A DNA stretch of 64,000 nt, from the NCBI GenBank assembly GCA_910586065.1, contig CAJUGI010000001.1, positions 496,001-560,000 on the forward strand. Direction: 5' to 3'. A program made the position numbers and the translations under genes. The notes under the pieces are model-generated. The model saw only the letters and a program-made list of their open reading frames with translations. It was not told the DNA's origin and ran no database searches. Below are positions 53,573 through 59,658 of this stretch, piece after piece (positions within the stretch are counted from its first letter, which is position 1; every line of letters begins with the position of its first letter). This DNA is from an uncultured Christensenella sp. (GTDB taxonomy: Bacteria; Bacillota; Clostridia; Christensenellales; Borkfalkiaceae).

Positions 53573-53755
53573 ATGTCAAGGCGTGAATTCATAGAAAGCG
53601 TTTCGAGATTTTGCGGACGAAAGGAAGCTGTTGCGATCGCAAACGACTACACCGACAAAGAGATTGAAGAACACGGCAAAGACCTCGCGGGCGAGCTTGC
53701 CGAAGAATACAGATTTAATGCAAACGTAAACCGCTACCGGAACTGCGGTTACTAA
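53573..53755 (+). CDS. Small protein of unknown function in the element
   Basis: A 60-aa frame starting MSRREFIESVSRFCGRKEAV, mostly helical and charged. GGGAGGG lies about eight bases before the ATG. After it, 95 bases without a gene precede the next frame. No family is recognised. Confidence 0.6.
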   Translation: MSRREFIESVSRFCGRKEAVAIANDYTDKEIEEHGKDLAGELAEEYRFNANVNRYRNCGY

Positions 53756-53850
53756 AACCCCGCTGACGAGTCTTTGAAAATTAAGACGAAACGCGCCGAG
53801 AGGAGGCGGCGCGTCCGGGGGGAAACCCACTACCAAAAAGGAGGTGCAGA

Positions 53851-54015
53851 ATGGGAAAGAACGGCGAGAGCTTGAGCAAGGAAAAGAGGCTGACGCTTTG
53901 TATTTCGCAAGCTATGTTCGACAAGTTGGCAGAGCAGGCAAAGTCCGAAGATACGAGCGTGAGCGCGTACGTTCGCAAGCTCATTAAAGACGATTTAACC
54001 AAGCGCGAAGCGTAG
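53851..54015 (+). CDS. Ribbon-helix-helix DNA-binding protein
   Basis: A 54-aa protein whose core KRLTLCISQAMFDKLAEQAK followed by TSVSAYVRKLIKDDL has the strand-helix-helix pattern of CopG/Arc-type regulators. AAAGGAGGTG lies seven bases before the ATG. It may regulate the element's left operon or control transposition. It precedes the XRE-type gene. Confidence 0.75.
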   Translation: MGKNGESLSKEKRLTLCISQAMFDKLAEQAKSEDTSVSAYVRKLIKDDLTKREA

Positions 54016-54035
54016 ACAGCGAACAAGAAAAGGAG

Positions 54036-54569
54036 GTGAGAGCAATACCAAAGTTCAAAGAGCTACGCGAAGAAAGGGACTTGCAAGCAAAGCAAGTCGC
54101 AGAACGGGCGGGCGTTGACGTAACAATGTATTCACGGTTCGAGAACTATCGGGCGTTACCGATACCCGAAGATTTCGAGAGAATAATCGAAGCGTTGAAT
54201 TGCACGCCGAACGAAGTATACAGCCCCGACGAGGTACGGCTTCTGCCGAACGCAAACAGAGTGGAAGCGACGGGCGGGGCGAGAGCAACAGCCGATCCGA
54301 CGGAATACAAAATGACCGTACGACTCGGCAACGATAGCCGACAGGTGCTGACGCGAGAGGTTCTGCAAAAGTGCGGCTATAAGAGCATCAACGAATGGGT
54401 TGCAGCTTGCGTACTACGGCTGAAAAAGCAGTACGACGCAATAGTCAACGCAGAAAAAAAGCCCCGCGAAACCTTACGCAACAAGGCACGCGGAGCAGTC
54501 GGGGCGAGGCAAACCGCAAATACCCCAACCGACGCAATTTTACCAAAATCTAAAACTTTTGTCAAATAG
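54036..54569 (+). CDS. XRE-family HTH regulator
   Basis: About 175 aa. An N-terminal helix-turn-helix (KFKELREERDLQAKQVAERA, VTMYSRFENY) of the Cro/C1 type covers residues ~5-65; the rest is basic and not recognised. The start is unusual. A GTG at 54036 would sit on the GGAGG site itself (54032-54036), while an in-frame ATA at 54045 lies eight bases after that perfect site. No ATG is in frame near it. The true start is therefore either a rare ATA or the poorly placed GTG. Confidence 0.75.
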   Translation: MRAIPKFKELREERDLQAKQVAERAGVDVTMYSRFENYRALPIPEDFERIIEALNCTPNEVYSPDEVRLLPNANRVEATGGARATADPTEYKMTVRLGNDSRQVLTREVLQKCGYKSINEWVAACVLRLKKQYDAIVNAEKKPRETLRNKARGAVGARQTANTPTDAILPKSKTFVK

Positions 54570-54584
54570 GAGGCAAACCAAAAA

Positions 54585-54806
54585 ATGAAAATCTATGACA
54601 GCTACGAAAAGGGCTACAAGGAACAGCAGGTCGAAATTAAGAAAACGGCGCAGACGCTGATTACCGAAGCTATCACGGCAAGGCTCGCCAACGGGCAGAT
54701 TAAAGCCGACGAGTTGGCACTCTACGGCGCGATTTTGGAAGAAGCGGAAACCGCCACCAAATACGCCGAGAAGCAGTACGTAGAGGAAAAGGAGGGCAAG
54801 GACTAA
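54585..54806 (+). CDS. Small helical protein next to the ERF gene
   Basis: A 73-aa, mostly helical and charged protein (MKIYDSYEKGYKEQQVEIKK...). AGGAGGC lies 11 bases before the ATG. Its stop codon overlaps the ERF start by one base, so the two are likely co-translated. No family is recognised. Confidence 0.65.
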   Translation: MKIYDSYEKGYKEQQVEIKKTAQTLITEAITARLANGQIKADELALYGAILEEAETATKYAEKQYVEEKEGKD

Positions 54807-55531
54807 TGGCAGCGGAAACCGAAAAGAAAGCGGCAGAAACGAAAGCAACCGCACCGAAGCAGAGCGAGCCCAAGACGGCGAGCCTTAACATTTTTCAGCG
54901 TATGCTCGCGGCGACAAGCGAAATCAACCGCGTTGCAAAGAACCTTAAAGTCGACATAAGCAAAAGTCAGTCCTACAAGGCGGTTGCAGAGTCCGACGTT
55001 CTGGAAGCAGTAAAGCCGATCGAGGAAAAGTACGGTATTTATTCGTACCCCGTTTCGCGCACCGTAATCAAGGACGAAGCCTACACCACAACGAGCGAAT
55101 ACGACGGACGCAAGAGCGAGAAAACAACATTCTTCATGCGACTTGCAACCGTATACCGCTTCGTCAACATAGACAAGCCCGACGAGTATATCGACATTAC
55201 CACTTACGGCGACGGAGTAGACACGCAGGACAAGGCACCGGGCAAGGCTATGACCTACGCCGACAAGTATGCGCTTTTGAAAGCATACAAAATTCAAACG
55301 GGCGACGATCCCGACGCGAACGCGAGCGGGAACTTGGGCAAAAAGAAGTTCGAGAAACCCACCGCCGAGCAGTTGGCGCAGGCAGAAGAACTCGGCATCA
55401 ATTTAGACGGGTTAGCCGCATACGCAAAGTGCAAGGTTGAAGAAATCAGCAAGGACGTTCTCGCCGAAGCTATCAAAATGAAGCAAACAGCTTTGAAGAA
55501 GAAAGCGGCGGCGCAGGGAGGCAACGCATGA
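54806..55531 (+). CDS. ERF-family single-strand annealing protein
   Basis: A 241-aa phage-type recombinase of the ERF family, which anneals complementary single strands. After an Ala/Lys/Glu-rich N-terminus (~1-30), the core includes NIFQRMLAATSEINRVAKN and the family hallmark MTYADKYALLKAYKIQTGDD. The tail is helical and lysine-rich. It overlaps the nuclease gene by four bases, the usual pairing of annealase and exonuclease in phages. Confidence 0.85.
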   Translation: MAAETEKKAAETKATAPKQSEPKTASLNIFQRMLAATSEINRVAKNLKVDISKSQSYKAVAESDVLEAVKPIEEKYGIYSYPVSRTVIKDEAYTTTSEYDGRKSEKTTFFMRLATVYRFVNIDKPDEYIDITTYGDGVDTQDKAPGKAMTYADKYALLKAYKIQTGDDPDANASGNLGKKKFEKPTAEQLAQAEELGINLDGLAAYAKCKVEEISKDVLAEAIKMKQTALKKKAAAQGGNA

Positions 55532-56433
55532 GAGTAGTATTCAACGAAGCCGAGCATACCTACACACTCGGAGAAAAGACCCTTATCAGCGTTACACAGC
55601 TTTTGAAAAAGCACGGGTTGTCTACGAACTATGCGAACGTAGACGCGGAGGTTTTGGAGAAAGCCGCCAACAAAGGAACGGCGGTGCATAAGGAAATCGA
55701 GAACTATATCAAGAACGGCGACGTTGGGTTCACTTCCGAGCTTATCGATTATATCGACATAACCGAGCAGTTGCAGTTCACGGCAGACGACAGCGAGGTT
55801 ATACTTCCGGCGGGCGAGATATCCGAGGACAAGGCGGGTGAATACTTCTTCGCGGGAACGGCAGACCTTATCGGCAAGACCCCAGACGGGTACGTTTTGG
55901 CAGATATCAAGACGACGCAAAAGGTCGATATGAGAGCGTACGCTTGGCAGCTTTCGCTGTACGAAAGGTTGGCGGGCGTAAAGTTTGCGAAAATGTATAT
56001 CTTCCACTTGGGAAAGAAGTCGAAAGCGATACCGGTCGAGCGCATACCCGAAACGGAAATCGACCGACTGCTTGAATGCGAGAAGAACGGCACGATCTAC
56101 CAAGAGCCGGGGCTTGTAATCGGCGCGGAGTTATTGGCACGCGCACAGCAAGCCGAAGCCGAGCTGAAAGCAGCCGAGGAAGAAAAGAAAGCCGCCGAAG
56201 AAACCGCCAAGCTGTACAGGCAGAAATTGTACGAAGCTATGCGCGAGCAAAATATTTCGAGTTGGGAAACCGCGGACAAATCAATGCTTATAGACGCGGG
56301 TCGCAACCACATAGCGACCATAGAGGGCAAAAGCGACATACTCAAGCCCGTACTATTCAAAGCCAAAAACAGCGACTACGAGAACACGCAGCTTATACTT
56401 CCCGTAAGAATTCCGGAGGGTTGGAACAAATGA
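55528..56433 (+). CDS. PD-(D/E)XK nuclease (RecB/Cas4-like)
   Basis: A 301-aa putative exonuclease. The first part contains ISVTQLLKKHGLSTNY and KGTAVHKEIENYI, typical of phage RecE/RecB-type nucleases. The nuclease core is GTADLIGKTPDGYVLADIKTT, with the metal-binding Asp and the D-x-K pattern, followed by AYAWQLSLYERLAG (motif QxxxY). The C-terminal ~100 residues are a coiled coil (AEAELKAAEEEKKAAEE). Together with the ERF gene it forms a recombination pair. Confidence 0.8.
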   Translation: MRVVFNEAEHTYTLGEKTLISVTQLLKKHGLSTNYANVDAEVLEKAANKGTAVHKEIENYIKNGDVGFTSELIDYIDITEQLQFTADDSEVILPAGEISEDKAGEYFFAGTADLIGKTPDGYVLADIKTTQKVDMRAYAWQLSLYERLAGVKFAKMYIFHLGKKSKAIPVERIPETEIDRLLECEKNGTIYQEPGLVIGAELLARAQQAEAELKAAEEEKKAAEETAKLYRQKLYEAMREQNISSWETADKSMLIDAGRNHIATIEGKSDILKPVLFKAKNSDYENTQLILPVRIPEGWNK

Positions 56434-56681
56434 TACGAATTATCGACGACCAAACAAAGAGATTTATCGACTTCTTAAAGGCTTTGACGGACGACGAAAA
56501 GACGGAACTTGCAAGCGCGATCGCGCTGCTTGAAGCGAACTACAAACCGCCCACTGACAACGAGATTATGACCGTAAAGCTCGCCCCGATAACCTTACCC
56601 GAGGACGACGCGGACGAGGAAGAAGAAAAGCCCGCCGCCCACGATAGCGGCGTAAATTTCGGAGGGCTTGACACAAAATGA
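56430..56681 (+). CDS. Small acidic protein after the nuclease gene
   Basis: An 83-aa protein beginning MIRIIDDQTKRFIDFLKALT, with a very acidic end (EDDADEEEEKPA). Its ATG overlaps the nuclease stop (ATGA) and GGAGGG lies nine bases upstream. The longer in-frame ORF from 56076 is rejected because it runs through the nuclease gene. No family is recognised. Confidence 0.65.
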   Translation: MIRIIDDQTKRFIDFLKALTDDEKTELASAIALLEANYKPPTDNEIMTVKLAPITLPEDDADEEEEKPAAHDSGVNFGGLDTK

Positions 56682-57190
56682 AAATGACGAAGAAACGGCT
56701 TGTGTTTTTTCTGTTGCATTTGCTTTTTTCGGCAGTCGTGCCGATCGCGCTTGTAATTGCGAGATATAGCACGATTGCCAACACGAAAGCGGCGGTCGGT
56801 TTCAAAATATCTATAACGGGCGTATTGCTTTTGATATTCGTATTCTGGGTAATAAAAAAGCTGTTCATAGATAGGAAGCTGACCGACCTAAAAGCGCAAG
56901 GGAATATTATGCTTGCCAACCTAAAAACCAAGCAAGACCCCGCCGAGCTTTCCGCGCTTGAAAGGGAGCTAAAACACACAAAGACGCTTGAAGCGGTATT
57001 CGGTTCGATTATACCCTTACTATTCATAGTGGCGGGAATAATCGCATTCAAAGCCCTTGAAGCGCAGCTCGTAACGCTATCGGCGACGCTCGGTTATATC
57101 GGCATAAGCTACGCCGTGGGGTTCGTATTTAACGTGCTATATTCGCGCGAGATACACGCGAAGAACGGAGGGGACAGCAATGGCAAATAA
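56678..57190 (+). CDS. Multi-pass membrane protein, first of a pair
   Basis: A 170-aa protein with four hydrophobic segments (~8-28, 42-62, 108-126, 133-155). A charged helical stretch between the second and third (KLTDLKAQGNIMLANLK...) looks like a short coiled coil. It overlaps both neighbours. The two-helices, coil, two-helices layout is shared with the next gene, which suggests an assembled pair. No family is recognised. Confidence 0.7.
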   Translation: MKMTKKRLVFFLLHLLFSAVVPIALVIARYSTIANTKAAVGFKISITGVLLLIFVFWVIKKLFIDRKLTDLKAQGNIMLANLKTKQDPAELSALERELKHTKTLEAVFGSIIPLLFIVAGIIAFKALEAQLVTLSATLGYIGISYAVGFVFNVLYSREIHAKNGGDSNGK

Positions 57191-58094
57191 AGCAACAGAG
57201 AGGCTCGACGCGGTAAAGCGTAAATTCAACTATCGGCAATTTTTTATGATCGCCGTGTTGCTATTCGCAACCGCAGCGGACATTTTAATTGACTATGTAC
57301 ACGCGGGGTTCGACCCGTCTATATTCAATAGCCCGTCCTATTGGATTATGCTCGGGCTGACCTGCTTATCGGTAGTATTGGTAACACTATCGGTGCGCGA
57401 CTTCTTCCGCGAGAAAGAACTGCGGGAGAACACCGAGGTCGTGGAAGTGCAGAAGCAAATCGACAACGCCCACGCGGAATTGATGCGCCACAATTTGACA
57501 ACGAAGTTCGACAATTACATTAACGAGATAAATGCCGAGCGGAAGCTCAAAGCGTACAAGGCGTATATTCAATTCAAACTAACCAAAATTAAAGGGGTGA
57601 AACGCCGGGCGAAGTGGCAAGCCCTACTCGATAAAGCGGACGCAGATATTGACTGCATACCGACCAAAGGACACGCGGTCAAGCTGTCGCCCGTTTGCCG
57701 TATTCGCTATAACCGAGTACAAGCGTCAACCATATTCAGCAGGGTGGAGCGTGCCAAGACGGACGACGAGAACATGGAAACGAACGAGCAAGCCCACATA
57801 AGCGAGCTTATATTCAAAAAGCTATTTATGGTTATCGCGTTTTCAATTGCTTTGAGTACGCTATTCTTCGAGCAAAACCAATTCGCGGTTGCGGTTTTGA
57901 TAAATACCTTTTCAAAGCTATTCCGCACGGCTATGAGTGTGTCGCTTGGCGCAAGCGACGGTCAGGCGTTCGTGCGCGGTACGCTTTTAACGAAAATGAA
58001 GCTACGCCTTGATTTTATACAAAAGTTCCTCGAGAAAGAAAAAGCAGAGCGGGGAACGCAGACAACGAACAATACAGCAGAAGCGGTCGAATAA
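57180..58094 (+). CDS. Multi-pass membrane protein, second of a pair
   Basis: A 304-aa protein with two N-terminal membrane segments (~21-40, 52-70). A long charged cytoplasmic region (~75-205) contains helical, basic stretches. One or two further hydrophobic segments follow near 210-250. It starts inside the previous gene (11-base overlap). Its stop is within the stem of a terminator. The function is unknown; it could be a sensor, an exclusion protein or a partner of the previous gene. Confidence 0.7.
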   Translation: MANKATERLDAVKRKFNYRQFFMIAVLLFATAADILIDYVHAGFDPSIFNSPSYWIMLGLTCLSVVLVTLSVRDFFREKELRENTEVVEVQKQIDNAHAELMRHNLTTKFDNYINEINAERKLKAYKAYIQFKLTKIKGVKRRAKWQALLDKADADIDCIPTKGHAVKLSPVCRIRYNRVQASTIFSRVERAKTDDENMETNEQAHISELIFKKLFMVIAFSIALSTLFFEQNQFAVAVLINTFSKLFRTAMSVSLGASDGQAFVRGTLLTKMKLRLDFIQKFLEKEKAERGTQTTNNTAEAVE

Positions 58095-58107
58095 TCGACC
58101 GCTTTTT
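58082..58107 (+). terminator. Terminator ending the left operon of the element
   Basis: AGCGGTCGA-ATAA-TCGACCGCT is a perfect 9-bp stem followed by six T residues. The stop codon of the upstream gene is in the loop. Confidence 0.92.
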
Positions 58108-58118
58108 TATTTTGCGTA

Positions 58119-58147
58119 TTGACAATATCACGCCCCCGTGATATAAT
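58119..58147 (+). promoter_or_regulatory. Transposase operon promoter with an operator filling its spacer
   Basis: A consensus TTGACA (58119-58124), exactly 17 bases, and TATAAT (58142-58147). The spacer holds a perfect inverted repeat ATATCACG-CCCC-CGTGATAT (58125-58144) that overlaps the -10 box. A repressor bound there would block RNA polymerase. The RHH protein encoded just downstream is the natural candidate. Confidence 0.9.
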
Positions 58148-58172
58148 GACAGAAAAACGGAGGTGTTCACGA

Positions 58173-58358
58173 ATGAGAAGCGAGGCGCAAAAGGCAGCCG
58201 ACCAGAAGTACAGGGAAGCGCACAAACACGAAAGCGTGAAGTGGGGGACAAGACTCAAGACCGAGGAAGCCGCCGAATACGACGAGCTTTTACAGCAACA
58301 CGGAATGACCCGCGCCGATTTCATACGGTGGGCGGTCGACGAGCTGAAAAGGCGGTAA
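58173..58358 (+). CDS. Ribbon-helix-helix-like protein upstream of the transposase
   Basis: A 61-aa protein. After a basic start (MRSEAQKAADQKYREAHK), the segment VKWGTRLKTEEAAEYDELLQ followed by GMTRADFIRWAVDEL resembles a CopG/Arc-like fold. The ATG at 58173 is chosen for the GGAGG nine bases upstream; an earlier in-frame ATG lies before the -10. It is the first gene of the transposase operon and probably represses it through the palindrome. Confidence 0.75.
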   Translation: MRSEAQKAADQKYREAHKHESVKWGTRLKTEEAAEYDELLQQHGMTRADFIRWAVDELKRR

Positions 58359-58362
58359 CGAT

Positions 58363-59376
58363 ATGAAAGGCGTTAAATTCACGGCGCGAGAGAAAAAGCG
58401 CATACTTGATATGTGGCTCGTACAGCGTAAGCATTGGCTGTATATTTGCAAGCACGAGAAATGCACGCGGGTCAGCCTTTGGCGTTGGAAAAAGCAATAC
58501 GACGGAACGCTTGAGAGTTTGGAGAACAAATCGAGCAGACCGCACACCCCGCACCCGAACAGCCAGACAGAAGAAGAAAAGCGGGAGATTTTGGAAGTCG
58601 TACAAGACAACCCGACAATGGGTTATACGGAACTATACGGCGAGCTTCGGGCAAAGTACGCATATTCCCGGCACTACAAAACAATGTACAAGTACGTCCG
58701 CAGCCTACGCTTGCGCCCCGCCGAGATATACGACCGCTACGTGGCGCAACCGTACGACACGCCCGAAATGCTCGGGCAGAAGTGGCAAATGGACGTAAAG
58801 TTTGTACCCCGAGTTTGCTACGCGGGCAAAGACCCGTTCGAGCGGGCGTTTCAGTACACAATGATTGACGAAGCCACCCGCGAGCGTTTTATTTACGCAT
58901 ACAAGGAACACAGCGGTTATTCGACCGCCGACTTCATACAAAGGGCGGTGCTGTACTTCGGGTACGCGCCGATCACAATTCAAACCGACAACGGAACGGA
59001 GTTCACGAACCCTAAAGGGACGGGCGACGGTAAGGTTCATATTGCCGACCGGGTAATGCAACGGCTCGGCATAAAGCACCAACTTATTAGACCGTATACA
59101 CCACGGCACAACGGCAAAGTTGAACGATCGCACCGCACCGACCAAGAAAGGTTTTACAACTATTTGCAATACGTAACCTTTGAGGAATTGCAAGAGAAGA
59201 TGCAAGCGTGGCTTATTCGGTACAACAAGAAGCCACACACAGCACTTCGCAACCGATACGGGAAGTATGCATGGCAAAGCCCACTCGAGAAGCGAGCCGA
59301 GCTATTGGAGATACTAAAAGAGGGGACGACAGACGCGAGGGTTCGGTTCGTAAAAAATACCGCCCGGACCGCGTAA
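58363..59376 (+). CDS. IS481-type DDE transposase
   Basis: A 337-aa transposase. An N-terminal helix-turn-helix region (residues ~8-60) precedes the rve-type integrase core. The acidic triad is visible: WQMDVKF (Asp144), IQTDNGTEF (Asp209) and HNGKVERSHR (Glu254). The 44-residue Asp-Glu spacing is longer than the ~35 usual in IS3/IS481 enzymes, due to an insertion near GTGDGK. It is intact and not frameshifted. It is preceded by the RHH-like gene, four bases away, with AAGGCGG before the start. It should act on the TG/CA ends at 53090 and 59601. Confidence 0.88.
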   Translation: MKGVKFTAREKKRILDMWLVQRKHWLYICKHEKCTRVSLWRWKKQYDGTLESLENKSSRPHTPHPNSQTEEEKREILEVVQDNPTMGYTELYGELRAKYAYSRHYKTMYKYVRSLRLRPAEIYDRYVAQPYDTPEMLGQKWQMDVKFVPRVCYAGKDPFERAFQYTMIDEATRERFIYAYKEHSGYSTADFIQRAVLYFGYAPITIQTDNGTEFTNPKGTGDGKVHIADRVMQRLGIKHQLIRPYTPRHNGKVERSHRTDQERFYNYLQYVTFEELQEKMQAWLIRYNKKPHTALRNRYGKYAWQSPLEKRAELLEILKEGTTDARVRFVKNTARTA

Positions 59377-59395
59377 GGAATCGACCACCGAAGCA

Positions 59396-59413
59396 GCACC
59401 CCCGACGGGGTGC
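59396..59413 (+). terminator. Hairpin after the transposase
   Basis: GCACCCC-CGAC-GGGGTGC is a perfect 7-bp stem followed by ATTTTA. The short T run makes it a weak terminator. Confidence 0.6.
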
Positions 59414-59443
59414 ATTTTACCACGCCCGAAAACATATAATCGG

Positions 59444-59472
59444 TTGACTGCCGAGCCGAAAAGTGGTAATAT
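59444..59472 (+). promoter_or_regulatory. Promoter for the small peptide at the right end
   Basis: TTGACT, a 17-base spacer and TATAAT-like TAATAT. It would start transcription about 25 bases before the peptide start and point toward glgB. Confidence 0.75.
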
Positions 59473-59503
59473 AAAACGGCGACACGCGAAAGGAAAGGCA
59501 CAA

Positions 59504-59581
59504 ATGGAGCAAATCGGGGCAAAAATAGCGTTTATAAAGGTTTTCAAAAAAATTTATAAAAAATTTCTAAAAATATGCTAA
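59504..59581 (+). CDS. 25-residue cationic amphipathic peptide
   Basis: A short frame starting MEQIGAKIAFIKVF, with AGGAAAGG ending five bases before its ATG and a good promoter upstream. It has seven lysines and one glutamate. Hydrophobic residues (Ile, Phe, Val, Leu) and lysines alternate so that a helix would have a greasy face and a basic face. It ends 20 bases from the right tip of the element. The shape is that of membrane-active peptides, but no function is proven. Confidence 0.55.
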   Translation: MEQIGAKIAFIKVFKKIYKKFLKIC

Positions 59582-59601
59582 AAACGCTTGACTCCTTTGC
59601 A

Positions 59602-59616
59602 ATTTTTTTTGCTTTC
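59602..59616 (+). repeat. Right copy of the 15-bp direct repeat
   Basis: ATTTTTTTTGCTTTC, identical to 53075-53089. It directly follows the proposed right tip CCTTTGCA and is five bases upstream of the glgB promoter -35 box. Confidence 0.75.
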
Positions 59617-59620
59617 GCTC

Positions 59621-59649
59621 TTGAAAAACAAATAATAGTATGATAAAAT
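59621..59649 (+). promoter_or_regulatory. glgB promoter placed for a near-leaderless transcript
   Basis: TTGAAA, a 17-base spacer and TAAAAT. The start of transcription is expected about three bases before the ATG at 59659. The -35 box begins five bases after the element's right repeat. Confidence 0.7.
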
Positions 59650-59658
59650 AAATTAGGT

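Larger units (their letters stand above)
53090..59601. mobile_element. 6.5 kb IS481-type transposon with recombination cargo
   Basis: The element begins TGTAATGG and ends CCTTTGCA, so its tips are imperfect inverted repeats (6 of 8 matching) of TG...CA type. An identical 15-bp sequence flanks both tips. The only recombinase inside is the DDE transposase at 58363; no tyrosine or serine integrase, relaxase or replication gene is seen. Sixteen genes lie on the plus strand, most with overlapping ATGA junctions, and base composition and codon use are clearly unlike the flanking chromosome. Insertion is in the htpG-glgB gap. Known IS481 elements are usually about 1 kb with one gene, so the size and cargo are unusual. 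Confidence 0.75.

Noticed and set aside
56076..56430. Upstream part of the frame ending at 56681
   Set aside because: It overlaps the nuclease gene in another frame and is a shadow. The true small gene starts at the ATG at 56430.
53090..59601. Reading the element as a prophage
   Set aside because: No capsid, portal, terminase, tail, holin or integrase genes are present; only the ERF/nuclease pair is phage-like.
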